This document shows, piece by piece, positions 8,755 through 17,053 of a DNA stretch of 64,000 nt (position 1 is its first letter; the number at the start of each line of letters is the position of its first letter). Under the pieces are notes generated by a model. The model ran no database searches. It saw only the letters and a list, made by a program, of their open reading frames with translations, and had not been told where the DNA came from. The translations under genes were made by a program, and so were the position numbers. Source of the DNA: Streptomyces sp. SAI-127 (lineage in GTDB: Bacteria > Actinomycetota > Actinomycetes > Streptomycetales > Streptomycetaceae); the NCBI RefSeq assembly GCF_029894425.1, contig NZ_JARXYJ010000001.1:248001-312000 (forward strand), read 5' to 3'.

Positions 8755-9450
8755 ATGCCGCAGCTAAAGCCCGTGGCGGTGGAGCAGTGGGTCCGGCATC
8801 ATCCCCGTGTGATGGTGATGCAACCCGTTCTGGAGATCTTCGCTGCCGACGACTTCACGCTCTGGCCTGTTGGCGAGCACAAGTCGTACGGCTACCTCGT
8901 TCTCAACGGGGAGCTGACTCCGGTGGAGGTCGGCACGGCGGTTATGCGGATCGCCGACTACAACGGCTTCGAGCCGGAGGAGGAGCACGGGCCGTGCCCG
9001 ACCGACCCGCTCGGCACGTTCCTGCACGGACTGCTCACCATGCCCGACCTGCTCGCCGCCGGCGGGTTCCGGGTGACCGACAACGCCACCGGCACCGTCT
9101 TCGTCGAGCCGGGCTGCTGCAGCGGACTGGAGACCTGGCGGGACTGGCTGGAGGTGCTCGACGGCACCGGCTGCTCCTACTTCGGCCACAACCCGTCCTC
9201 GATGGCCGAACGCGTGGGCGACAGTGTCCGGCTGACTCTCGACGCCTACGGCGATGAAGACAGCCCGGTGATCGAGCTGCCAGTAGACCAGGTACGCACG
9301 CTCGTCACCGGTGCCCAGCGGGACTTGCAGGACTTCCTCAACCTCGCCGGAAGCTGGGCCGAACAACACTTGCCGGCACACGCCGCCGCCGTTACCGCCG
9401 CCCTGGCCCGGGCGCTGGACCTGGGGCCCATACAATGTCCAGCTTCCTGA
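8755..9450 (+). CDS. hypothetical protein
   Basis: A 231-residue soluble protein beginning MPQLKPVAVEQWVRHHP. The centre is acidic and contains a Cys pair (EPGCCSGLETWRDWLEVLDG) and GHNPSSMAERVGDSVRLT, followed by a helical C-terminus (NLAGSWAEQHLPAHAAAV). No membrane segment or signal peptide. I do not recognise the family, though proteins with this look are common as uncharacterised genes in Streptomyces. The next gene starts 16 bases before its stop on the same strand, so the two are probably cotranscribed. No operator was evident upstream. Confidence 0.75.
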   Translation: MPQLKPVAVEQWVRHHPRVMVMQPVLEIFAADDFTLWPVGEHKSYGYLVLNGELTPVEVGTAVMRIADYNGFEPEEEHGPCPTDPLGTFLHGLLTMPDLLAAGGFRVTDNATGTVFVEPGCCSGLETWRDWLEVLDGTGCSYFGHNPSSMAERVGDSVRLTLDAYGDEDSPVIELPVDQVRTLVTGAQRDLQDFLNLAGSWAEQHLPAHAAAVTAALARALDLGPIQCPAS

Positions 9451-10088
9451 CCCACCGGGCGCGCGTGCACGACGCCGGCCTCCCTCTCCGCCGTCGGCAC
9501 AGCGCGCTGCGGACGTGCATCACCCTCTTTGCTCCGTACGGCTTCCGGGCGACGTACCACCACCTCACGCTCAGCGTCGCGATCCCCCGGCGGCTGGAGG
9601 TGGACCCGGACGCGCTGGTGCGGGCGGTGGAGGAACTGCATGAGGCGAGGGTTCTGTGGCTCGCGCGGGCGGAGGAGTACGCCGAGCAACGCCGGGCAGA
9701 GAAGCGAGCCGGGCGGCGGGCCGTAGTGAACCCGCGACCGTGGTGGCTGCGGAGCAGGTGGGAGGGCCCGAACCGCGCCTGGTTCGAAGACCCGTTTCGC
9801 CATCCGTCGCTGCGGCTGCCCGAGTACGTCCGGCGACAGAACGCGATTCTGGACGGCGCCGATCTTCCCGGCTGCCCCGCCTGCGGCGACGAGAGACCGC
9901 TGGAGTCGAACTCGACCGGGCACGGCTGGGTGGAGCTGTGCCGTGGGTGCGCGTGGGTCCTGGCGCCGTGTCCGTGCGGGCAGCGTCATCGGTTCGTCCC
10001 GGAGACCCCGTTCAACTGGAAACGGATCTGGCAGCGGGCGCATATGAGCGATGACGGCATGCCGAACCCACATTGGCCTGCGGGCTAG
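9435..10088 (+). CDS. hypothetical protein with C-terminal zinc-ribbon cysteines
   Basis: The ATG at 9435 overlaps the end of the preceding gene by 16 bases. The 217-residue product is basic, with a helical middle (DALVRAVEELHEARVLWLAR) and a C-terminal cysteine cluster CPACGDE, CRGCAWVL, CPCGQRH that looks like one or two small zinc-binding ribbons. No membrane segment. Function unknown; the cluster suggests a structural zinc and perhaps nucleic acid or protein contact. Overlap with the neighbour suggests the two products work together. Reading frame is clean throughout. Confidence 0.72.
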   Translation: MSSFLTHRARVHDAGLPLRRRHSALRTCITLFAPYGFRATYHHLTLSVAIPRRLEVDPDALVRAVEELHEARVLWLARAEEYAEQRRAEKRAGRRAVVNPRPWWLRSRWEGPNRAWFEDPFRHPSLRLPEYVRRQNAILDGADLPGCPACGDERPLESNSTGHGWVELCRGCAWVLAPCPCGQRHRFVPETPFNWKRIWQRAHMSDDGMPNPHWPAG

Positions 10089-10434
10089 CCAGTTGGATGC
10101 GGCACGGGGGTCTTGAGCGTGGCTGACCAGGCGGGTGGCGCGTGCTCTTCAGCTCGTTGCCCGGCGCAGATGTCGCCCCTCTGATGTCCGTCTGGATCTG
10201 GGTCGCCTGACCCGTACGGTCAAGGTCGGCGACGACGTGGATGCGGGCGGTGGACGCGGATACGCGGTAGCAGTCCATGTGGCTTCGCGTGTTGTGCTTG
10301 TCGAGTGGTCCAGGGCCAGGGATGGCGGCCTGTAGTGCTGCTGCAACGAGATCCAGCGCCTGCTCATTGCTCAGGGATGGGTGGAGACGCGGCGGGGTTG
10401 GCAGTGATGATCGCCCTTCCTAGGCTCGGCGACT
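10089..10434. other. intergenic stretch with a possible minus-strand gene remnant
   Basis: On the minus strand an open frame without a convincing start reads LSNEQALDLVAAALQAAIPG, then MDCYRVSASTARIHVVADLD and RTGQATQIQTDIRG. The first half has the look of real protein, but the frame then runs into the antisense of the gene at 9435-10088. I do not recognise a family. It may be the remains of a small mobile-element gene. No other feature was seen. Confidence 0.3.
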
Positions 10435-11046
10435 ATGACGGTTCTGATCACCGTGTGGGGAGTATCTCCCGGAGTGGGCAAGTCGACGCTATGTGCTGGC
10501 CTGTCCCGATGGCTGGTCGATGAGGGACTGAGGGTGGACCATTTCCGCGAGGAGGAGATCTTGACAAGGCCGCAGTTCGCCGCAGTGGCTGAGGAGTTCA
10601 AGGCGACCGGCGCCGTCGGCCTGGGGACGTTGCTCGCAACAACTGCCGAGTTCGTAGATTCGTTCCTGGCGACCGGCGGTGATGTGGTGATCGCGGACGC
10701 CCTGATGCCGTTCGTGCCGACGCTGCTGGCCATGGGGCACGGCGAAGAGACGATCGATGCGTTCATGACTGACCTCACAGAGGTGCTCGCGCCGCTCTGC
10801 CCGGTCATGGTCTTTCTCGATGGGAACGCCGAAGCTGCATTGTCCCGAGCCGCCAGGAGGGAAGGGGCGCAGTGGCTGGACTGGTATGTCGGAAAGCTCG
10901 CCCGCTACGAGGTAAGCCCCCCAGTGGTGGATGTCGCGTCGGCGGTGCAGTACCTGCTGCGCGAGCGTGCGGTGACGCTCGGCACCGTCGGCCGGAAGAA
11001 CTTGGGGACTTGTTGTGATCGAATCAGCTGCTGGACTGCCGCCTGA
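10435..11046 (+). CDS. P-loop NTPase, kinase-like
   Basis: The 203-residue protein begins MTVLITVWGVSPGVGKSTLC, a textbook Walker A motif (GVSPGVGKST) on the first strand. DVVIADALMPFVPTLL is a likely Walker B region and ARREGAQWLDWYVGKLARYE a possible lid. The overall look is of a small nucleoside- or polynucleotide-kinase-like enzyme. The last 25 residues (GRKNLGTCCDRISCW) look less conserved, and the natural C-terminus may be lost. No neighbour on the same strand is close enough to suggest an operon. NTPase call is firm; substrate unknown. Confidence 0.7.
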   Translation: MTVLITVWGVSPGVGKSTLCAGLSRWLVDEGLRVDHFREEEILTRPQFAAVAEEFKATGAVGLGTLLATTAEFVDSFLATGGDVVIADALMPFVPTLLAMGHGEETIDAFMTDLTEVLAPLCPVMVFLDGNAEAALSRAARREGAQWLDWYVGKLARYEVSPPVVDVASAVQYLLRERAVTLGTVGRKNLGTCCDRISCWTAA

Positions 11047-11359
11047 TGAGGTGTTGCGGGGCGCGCAGCGCGGCCTGAGGCCGTGGTTGGGCAGACCCGC
11101 CCCACCCGAATAGGACGGGCCTGGCAATGTGTATATGCCGCACGCTGCCACGACCGAAACGATCTACGATTGGCGCGAGTAGCTGAGCACCACCGCGAGT
11201 ACGTAATGAGCACCACCGCCCGTGTCCGCCACGCGCTGGACGGCTCACCGCTCCGTACGAGACGGCCACGGTCACCGGCACGACCACGGCAGACGACACC
11301 GGCGCCTGAGCAGCCTCCGGGCCCCGGCCACCGCGGCCCGCTGTCGTTGAAGGGACGCG

Positions 11360-11455
11360 ATGCAACCGCCGATCCTGCCCGCCGGCAACGTGTGCGCCCT
11401 GGTCGCCGGAGCGGCTGCGGCAAGTCGACCTTCGCCGCCCGGTACCTTGCGTTCA
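11360..11455 (+). pseudogene. scrap of a second P-loop ATPase
   Basis: MQPPILPAGNVCALV followed by a one-base shift gives RSGCGKSTFAARYLA, a Walker A segment of an AAA or polynucleotide-kinase-like protein. The frame then dissolves. The stretch 11047-11523 contains nothing else I can support. Confidence 0.45.
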
Positions 11456-11523
11456 GCATGGTGCCGACGGCAGGCGGAGCCGCGACTTCCACTGTGGTTC
11501 TGGATTATCTGCAACGCTGCCCC

Positions 11524-11976
11524 TCACCAGAGCCAGCGATCGAGGAACTCGGCCCAGATGAAGCCGATGTAGCCCTCGAAGGCGGGCGGGTCGATCGCCT
11601 AGAGCTCGTCCGCAAGCTCGCTCAGCTCGGCCAGGGCTTCGTCCTCGTGCTCGTCCGGGTCGTTGAGGATCGGAGACTGGCTCACTCGTCGGCCGTAGTG
11701 GTGCAGTGTCTGCAGCCAGAGGTCGATGGAGGAGTTGGCGAACCAGGCTTCCCCGTCGGGCAAGACGTAGTAGACCTTTCCGGTATCAGGCTCGACGCCG
11801 AAAGCCCATTGCCGACCTGGCACCAGGTCGCGGTAGTGGTTCCGGGAGAGCTGATAGAGGAATCATCGGGGTAGGTGTGCGGGGCGCCGCCCCAGTGGTG
11901 GCAAACGGACTGGTGCTCTCGTGCGTCAGATGCTGTACAGCGGCGGCCCCTCCCGTGGGGCGAACACCTGGAGCAC
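11524..11976 (-). pseudogene. SUKH-like (SUKH-4 type) immunity gene with nonsense codon
   Basis: The best-preserved part reads GRQWAFGVEPDTGKVYYVL, WFANSSIDLWLQTLHHYGRR and ILNDPDEHEDEALAELSELA. A TAG follows, and the same frame then continues AIDPPAFEGYIGFIWAEF, LDRWLW and a TGA. The SSIxxWLxTLHHYG region and C-terminal W-rich tail fit SUKH-4-type immunity proteins, from memory of the family. Upstream, LSRNHYRDL and CHHWGGAPHTYPDDS lie in different frames, with another stop after LQVFAPREGPPLYSI. So the gene carries at least one shift and two premature stops. It fits the surrounding toxin and immunity debris. Confidence 0.5.
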
Positions 11977-12300
11977 GGAAGGAGGTTCACCGCCGGAGGC
12001 CCGGCCAGGCCGGGCGCGGGAGACGGTAGCCGTCGGGTACGGGGGCCAGGACGGCGAGGGCACGGTAATTTGCCCAGGTCGTACGGCATTTGGTCCGCTC
12101 GTCACAGTGCTTCCGAGTGAATCTGTTGAAGAACACCGACCCAGAAGCGGCGCCGGCCCTGGAATGCGAGCGCTGATCCGATGCGGACTTCCCAGCCGAG
12201 CGCTCCAGAATGGGATGCCGAGCGGTGGAGCGCGGGCCCTGGGGTCTCAGACGCTAGCTGAACAAAGCCAGAGTAATTATGCAGAACTTGATTCTCCTAT
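11977..12300. other. no supported gene
   Basis: A little of the broken SUKH-like gene may extend into the first 100 bases on the minus strand. The rest has no recognisable frame and shows a lower G+C patch just before the IS end at 12301. Confidence 0.4.
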
Positions 12301-12372
12301 GAGCTCGTAACACGATCTTGTTGAAGTGCTTTGGTCGGGCGTGACCGAGACGATTCGGCCGTTCGGGAGGGT

Positions 12373-12760
12373 GTGAGTACTCGACCGTGGGTCGTGGATG
12401 ACGACTTGTGGGAGTTGATCGAGCCACTGCTGCCGTTGCCCTGGCCGGAGCGGGCGCCGGGGCCGCGGCCGGTGGCGGACCGGCTGTGTCTGCAGGGCAT
12501 CCTGTACGTCTTCTGCAACGTCATAGCCTGGCAACTGCTGCCGCTGGAGCTGGGGTTCGGCTCCGGGCAGACCTGCTGGCGGCGCCTGGAACGGTGGCAG
12601 CAGGCCGGTGTCTTCGACCAGCTGCACCGTATCCTGCTCGCCGAGTTGAACGCGGCCGGCGAACTCGACTGGTCGCGCGCGCGTGGACGGCTCCCACATC
12701 CGCGCGAAAAGGGGGGAGCCGACACCGGTCCGTCGCCGGTCGACGCACCACATCAACCCA
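12373..12760 (+). pseudogene. IS5-family transposase, N-terminal fragment
   Basis: From the GTG at 12373 the frame reads STRPWVVDDDLWELIEPLLP, then RPVADRLCLQGILYVFCN and WRRLERWQQAGVFDQLHRIL, the DUF4096-type N-terminal domain of IS5-group transposases. After GELDWSRA a one-base shift leads to DGSHIRAK in another frame, the motif holding the first catalytic Asp. Then the sequence leaves the transposase. The matching C-terminus is at 13276-13384. Confidence 0.85.
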
Positions 12761-12792
12761 AGCTGACAAGCCGCAGCCGGACCGCCCCGCGG

Positions 12793-13191
12793 TCAGGGCT
12801 GGTCGTACCAGGCAAACGCTGCGATCCGCCAGCCCTCGGAGGTGCGGACGAACTGGATGGTCTTGGTCCCGTCTCCCTCGAACGGCTCACCATCCAAGAT
12901 CCCGGACTTGCGGTACTCGCCGAACCGCGACGCGATATCGCCCGCGATCTCTGTCCGTTCAGAGGTCTCCCACTCGGAGAACTCGACCAGCCGACCGTCG
13001 GTCAGCAGCCGCTGGCGAGGCTCGATGAACTCGTCCACGGTGTAGACCGTGAACTCCGGGCCGGTCTTGACGATCACGCCACCCGGAATAATCAGCTGGC
13101 GGATCCGGGCCACGTCGGCAGCCTTGCCGCCCCGGTTGTCAAAGGCATCGAAGAACTCGGCGGTCACGACGTCTATCTCGATCTTGGACAT
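12793..13191 (-). CDS. NTF2-like (SnoaL/DUF4440-type) protein inside an IS
   Basis: A 132-residue protein beginning MSKIEIDVVTAEFFDAFDNR. It has the alpha-plus-beta cone pattern: N-terminal helix, RIRQLIIPGGVIVKTGPEFT, a strand pair with VYTVDEFIEPRQRLL, WETSERTEIAGDIASRFGEY, and a last strand GWRIAAFAWYDQP. This fits the nuclear-transport-factor-2-like superfamily; such proteins are small enzymes, binding proteins or immunity proteins, and no catalytic residues can be assigned. The longer open frame upstream only reads through transposase remnants, so the internal ATG is the start, although no strong ribosome site precedes it. It is antisense to the transposase scraps and framed by IS ends. 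Confidence 0.75.
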   Translation of the reverse strand: MSKIEIDVVTAEFFDAFDNRGGKAADVARIRQLIIPGGVIVKTGPEFTVYTVDEFIEPRQRLLTDGRLVEFSEWETSERTEIAGDIASRFGEYRKSGILDGEPFEGDGTKTIQFVRTSEGWRIAAFAWYDQP

Positions 13192-13275
13192 GGCGCGACA
13201 GTAACAGCGAAGGGGCGGCGGACATCGTCGGTCTCGACGGGCTGCGGAATGTCGTCGAGGCAGACCGTCGCGCGC

Positions 13276-13384
13276 CAGTTCAAGCGCCTCGCAGTCCGCT
13301 GGCAGACGGCTCGACCTCCACAACGCCATAGTCTCCCTGGCCTGCGGACTGATCTGCTGGAGACGACTCAACAGCCCTTCACCA
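13276..13384 (+). pseudogene. IS5-family transposase, C-terminal fragment
   Basis: VARQFKRLAVRWQTAR followed by a one-base shift gives LDLHNAIVSLACGLICWRRL and a TGA just before the right inverted repeat. This is the usual C-terminus of IS5-group transposases (HQFKRLAVRWERR-DLH-AFVSLACGLICWRR). Together with the N-terminal piece at 12373 it brackets the inserted NTF2-like gene. Confidence 0.8.
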
Positions 13385-13595
13385 TGATCGTGTTACGAGC
13401 TCTATGGAGAGTTGGACCCGGCCCACACGGTACGCGGGGGCCTGGCGTTCGTCGCAGTCGAAGCGGGACATCCAGCGGGTGTCGTGCATCCCGAAGTCGC
13501 GGCCCAGGGCAAGCCGGGTGACCTCCTTGATCTCGTCGAGGTCGAGGGGCTCGCTGTCGGCGACGTCGCGGGCGCGGTTCCAGGCGATGACACTC

Positions 13596-14663
13596 TCATA
13601 GATCGACGTACCGGAATTCCGGGCCGTAGGTGCGGCCGCTGCCGTCCGGCAGCTCGCGGCTCATCAGCGACTGAGCCGGCTCTTGGAGCTCGAACATGTG
13701 GCGGACGGCTTTGCCGAGCAGCCGCCTCCCGTCCGCGGCCGCCTCTGCCTGCCAGGCCTCCTCCAAGCAGCGCAACATGTGGCTGTAGGCCTGGTTGCCG
13801 GCGTCGATGAGTGTCTGGGTTGCGGGGTCGGGTCCCGCAGTGCCTGATGCTCCCCACCCTCCGGCCGGTACCGTGGCCATGGGGAAAGCAGGAGGCATCG
13901 GTATCTCGTCTCCGAGGAAATCCCATCGAACCGGGTCGGTGGAGACCTTGATCAGTTTGCGGCCGTGGAGGATCTCCCGGAAGGCGTAGAAGTGGGCGAG
14001 TTCTCCGGCCTCGCCGGGGAACGGGTTCTCGGGTGACGCCGTTGTTCCCTCACCCTGTTCCTTGATCACGTCGATGGCCGCCTCGGCATCCTCCAGGGAG
14101 TTGATCGCCACGATGCTGTTTCCGGCACCGTGGCCCGACATGTCACGGGTCAGCTGGCGGGTACCGCGGACCAGGTCTGCGTTGTCGCGGAGCGCGTCGA
14201 GAATCGCGGTGTAGAACGCACCGATGGAGGGTGTGGCGACCACGTCCGCGACCACTGGTTCCTCTGGCTCCTCGATCTGGGAGAACAGCTCGAGGGATTC
14301 CTTTGTGAGTCCGCTGAGGAAGACGGTCAGCTGGGGTCGGACACCGCCGGGCAGCGGGCCTGGGTAGGCCGGCACTGTTCCCGCACCGGCGAGGCGGGGC
14401 ACGCCGCCGATGGTGGTGAGCAGGTTTCCCGCGAGGCCCAGGTGAGACATCTCGTCGAAGACGATCCGCTTTATCTCCTCGCACACATCGTCGTCCTGGT
14501 CTTTGATCGACCACATGGCGCACAAATACGGTGGAAGAGTCGCCAGTTCCAGCATGACAGCCTGCTGCAAGGAATCCTTCAGCCAGTCCGCGCCGCGGGC
14601 TTCGGCGGATTCGTCCATCAATTGGACGATCCTGTTGCTTCGGTAACCGGAAAGCATCGTCAT
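13596..14663 (-). CDS. ferritin-like fold protein (VioB-like, PF12902 type), cytoplasmic
   Basis: The start is the second ATG of ATCCCCATGACG, preceded by GGGAG, giving 355 residues. The N-terminal two helices carry the diiron-type residues: Glu39 in MLELATLPPYLCAMWS and Glu71/His74 in FDEMSHLGLAGNLL. The protein then follows the family pattern seen in the ferritin-like part of VioB/RebD-type proteins: VPAYPGPLPGGVRPQLTVFL, IEEPEEPVV, SIGAFYTAILDAL, IDVIKEQGEGT, HFYAFREILHGRKL and TYGPEF at the end. There is no signal peptide. It is divergent from a DyP peroxidase gene 640 bases away. A Tat-exported paralogue lies beyond that gene. A metal-dependent oxidase role is inferred from fold and neighbours. 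Confidence 0.85.
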   Translation of the reverse strand: MTMLSGYRSNRIVQLMDESAEARGADWLKDSLQQAVMLELATLPPYLCAMWSIKDQDDDVCEEIKRIVFDEMSHLGLAGNLLTTIGGVPRLAGAGTVPAYPGPLPGGVRPQLTVFLSGLTKESLELFSQIEEPEEPVVADVVATPSIGAFYTAILDALRDNADLVRGTRQLTRDMSGHGAGNSIVAINSLEDAEAAIDVIKEQGEGTTASPENPFPGEAGELAHFYAFREILHGRKLIKVSTDPVRWDFLGDEIPMPPAFPMATVPAGGWGASGTAGPDPATQTLIDAGNQAYSHMLRCLEEAWQAEAAADGRRLLGKAVRHMFELQEPAQSLMSRELPDGSGRTYGPEFRYVDL

Positions 14664-15301
14664 GGGGATCATCTCCCGACTGGGAAAACCCTGGCCGTCC
14701 CGGGTGGTCCGGTGACGATACGGCGAAGACCACTGGTTCGAAGGCGTGGTGGCGGCCGTGGGACCGGGGAATACGAGTAACGCACCGTCTGAGCCGCCCA
14801 CGGTTCGCTCGACGCATGCGGCAGGACCGAACGCCTCTTTTCCCACGGTACGTCAGCGAGCCCCGGGCGGCGCGGCGACAACGCGGCGACCGCCTGCCGG
14901 CCGTTTCAACGACGACCACCATGAGGCCGTCCGCGGTGTTCGGCCGCGATGGCATTCCACCCCGTTGGCCAGCCGGGTAGCAGCCTGTCCCTCTTCACGG
15001 GGCAGTGCGAACCGTCTCCGTGTTCCGGCGAGCGAAGCACTCTTTCCCGTCACCCAAGTGAAGCAATTTTCCCGTCAACCAAGATTTTCGTTGTTCAACT
15101 TCCTGCCTCGCCAACGGAAAACCACGCTCGGCAATGCTGGTGTTTCGATCGAGTCGCATATTCCACGCGGCTCCCCCAGACTGACAACAGGTGCCGTGAT
15201 GCCGGCAACGTTCTGCACGGCAGGGTCCGGCATCCGGCACCGGCCGACCTGTATACCGCTCGTGAAACTCACCGGATTCTGGATCGACAAAGGGAACAGA
15301 C
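14664..15301. promoter_or_regulatory. divergent intergenic region with a direct repeat
   Basis: No gene is supported in these 638 bases. A 16-base direct repeat, TTTCCCGTCACCCAAG at 15043-15058 and TTTCCCGTCAACCAAG at 15068-15083, matches at 15 of 16 positions with 25-base spacing. The region is locally AT-richer than its surroundings. It is a candidate binding site for a regulator of the DyP gene, the ferritin-like gene, or both. Confidence 0.45.
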
Positions 15302-16699
15302 ATGCCCGTTGAACTCAACGACACGGTGCCGTTGTCGTGGAAGAACGCCACCGGCGACAACGAGACCATGCTGCAGCACCTGCAGCCGAACATCCTGAAG
15401 GGCCATGTCCGCGACCGTCTGCACATCCTGCTCCTGCAGTTCGGACAGGGGCCTGAGGCCACCGCGGCAGCCCGCGCGTTCCTGGCCGCCCTGGTCCCGC
15501 TGATGAAGTCGGCCAAGACCGGACTCGAAGAAGCGGAAGCCTTCAAACAACACGGCACGAAGGGCACCCCCTATGTCGGCGTGGGGCTGACGAACGCGGG
15601 CTACGCCAGGCTGGGCCTGACAAGCGCGGCGCCCTCGGACCCCGTCTTCCAGCGCGGCATGCGAGACCCTCAGTCCCTCGCCAACCTGAATGACCCCGAC
15701 CCCACGCAGTGGGAACCCGGCTACCAGCAGGAAATCCACGCCATCGTCCTGGTGGGCGACGCCGACTCCCTTCCTGCCAACACCCGGCTCGGCGAGGTCA
15801 AAGCACTTCTGAACGATTCGATCACCGTGCTCGCCGAAGAGACCGGCAAGACCCAGCACGATGACGCAGGCCGCGCGATCGAGCACTTCGGGTACGTCGA
15901 CGGGCGCAGCCTGCCGCTGTTCCTCACCGAGGACCTGGACGCCGAGCGCGACACCATGGACGGAACCTCCGTCTGGAATCCGTTCCTGCCGCTGGGAAGA
16001 GTCCTGGTCGCCGACCCGGCCGCCCCCGACCCCACCACCGACTTCGGCAGCTACTTCGTGCTGCGCAAGCTGGAACAGAACGTGCGCGCCTTCAAGGCGG
16101 CCGAGGAAGAACTCGCCGACACCCTGAAACTGGACAACCACGACCGCGAACGCGCCGGCGCAATGCTCGTCGGCCGCTTCAGGGACGGCACCCCGCTCAC
16201 GCTGCAGGCCCAGGCCGGAGCGCACAAGCCCGTGATGAACGACTTCACCTACGCCAGCGACACCGCCGGCCGCAAATGCCCGCTCCAGGCACATATCCGC
16301 AAGAGCAACCCACGCGGATCCGGCGGCTTCGAAACACCGGAGGAAGAAAGGCTGCACCTGCTGGCCCGGCGCGGACAGACCTACGGGGAACGCACCGAAG
16401 GCGACCAGCCCGACAGCGGCGTCGGCCTGCTGTTCATGGCATGCAACTCCGACCTCGGCAAGCAGTTCGAGTTCGTCCAGCGACGGTGGGCGGACAACCC
16501 CGGATTCCCCCGACACGGCACCGCCGCCGAGCCCGGCCTCGACCCGGTCACCGGCCAGGGCAGTCGGCCCTCGCAGACATGGCCACAGGCATGGGCAGAC
16601 AACGAGACTCAGGAGGCCCCCGCCCCCGAGCAGACGGTCACCATGAAAGGCGGCGAATACTTCTTCATGCCCTCGCTGCCGTTCCTGCGCAGCCTGTGA
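15302..16699 (+). CDS. DyP-type haem peroxidase
   Basis: The ATG follows AAAGGGA by seven bases. The 465-residue protein carries the family signature GxxDG as GYVDG (197-201, catalytic Asp200), the proximal haem ligand His331 in CPLQAHIRKSNPR, the distal arginine region ARRGQTYG and a GLLFMACNSDLGKQFEFVQ C-terminal segment. Length and N-terminal domain fit the longer DyP classes. No signal peptide is seen, so it is cytoplasmic or packaged. It is flanked by two VioB-like ferritin-fold genes on the opposite strand, an arrangement that suggests a peroxide-linked oxidation they share. DyP assignment is secure; substrate unknown. Confidence 0.93.
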   Translation: MPVELNDTVPLSWKNATGDNETMLQHLQPNILKGHVRDRLHILLLQFGQGPEATAAARAFLAALVPLMKSAKTGLEEAEAFKQHGTKGTPYVGVGLTNAGYARLGLTSAAPSDPVFQRGMRDPQSLANLNDPDPTQWEPGYQQEIHAIVLVGDADSLPANTRLGEVKALLNDSITVLAEETGKTQHDDAGRAIEHFGYVDGRSLPLFLTEDLDAERDTMDGTSVWNPFLPLGRVLVADPAAPDPTTDFGSYFVLRKLEQNVRAFKAAEEELADTLKLDNHDRERAGAMLVGRFRDGTPLTLQAQAGAHKPVMNDFTYASDTAGRKCPLQAHIRKSNPRGSGGFETPEEERLHLLARRGQTYGERTEGDQPDSGVGLLFMACNSDLGKQFEFVQRRWADNPGFPRHGTAAEPGLDPVTGQGSRPSQTWPQAWADNETQEAPAPEQTVTMKGGEYFFMPSLPFLRSL

Positions 16700-17053
16700 C
16701 CGCCACGCGGCTTCCAGGGCTCTGCGCAGCTTCCAGGGTTCTGCCCATGCGGATGCGCAGCCGACCGCGCACAGCGGACAGGCACCGCCGACGGTGATCC
16801 GCACACTCGGCCACGTCGGGGGCAACCGGGCCTCCCACAACCACCCTTCCGCAAGCCGGCACCGGCCCCATCCCCCGAGCGGCTTCCCCCTGGCACTCCC
16901 CGCAAGCCCACTGGGCCAGTTCCCCTCCCCATCGAGCCGTTGTGTCCATCAGCGGCTGGCCTGGTAGTACGCGTCCCAAGCCTGCTTCTGCCAGAACGGC
17001 ACGAGGAAGAGCACTACCTGACGCTTCAGAATGAGGTTCGTCCTGTCCGCTCA
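16700..17053. other. intergenic stretch with a 19-bp tandem repeat
   Basis: Between the convergent DyP and ferritin-like genes. GCTTCCAGGGCTCTGCGCA at 16710-16728 is followed at once by GCTTCCAGGGTTCTGCCCA, differing at two positions. A minus-strand open frame here has scattered Cys and His residues (WACGECQG, CADHRRR), but I cannot support it as a gene. Confidence 0.4.

Larger units (their letters stand above)
12301..13402 (+). mobile_element. IS5-family element with foreign gene in place of transposase middle
   Basis: The ends are a perfect 17-bp inverted repeat, GAGCTCGTAACACGATC at 12301-12317 and its complement at 13386-13402. TAT lies directly outside both ends, consistent with a 3-bp target duplication. 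Inside the left end is the N-terminal third of an IS5-group transposase, inside the right end its last 45 or so codons. The catalytic middle is missing and replaced by about 500 bp carrying an intact NTF2-like gene on the minus strand. With intact ends it might still move if a matching transposase acts in trans. Confidence 0.8.

Noticed and set aside
12331..13521. A 396-codon plus-strand frame as an intact transposase
   Set aside because: Only the first 110 or so codons and a short piece near 13280 match a transposase. The middle is antisense to the NTF2-like gene.
15269..16840. A 523-codon minus-strand open frame
   Set aside because: Antisense to the DyP peroxidase gene, with no family match of its own.
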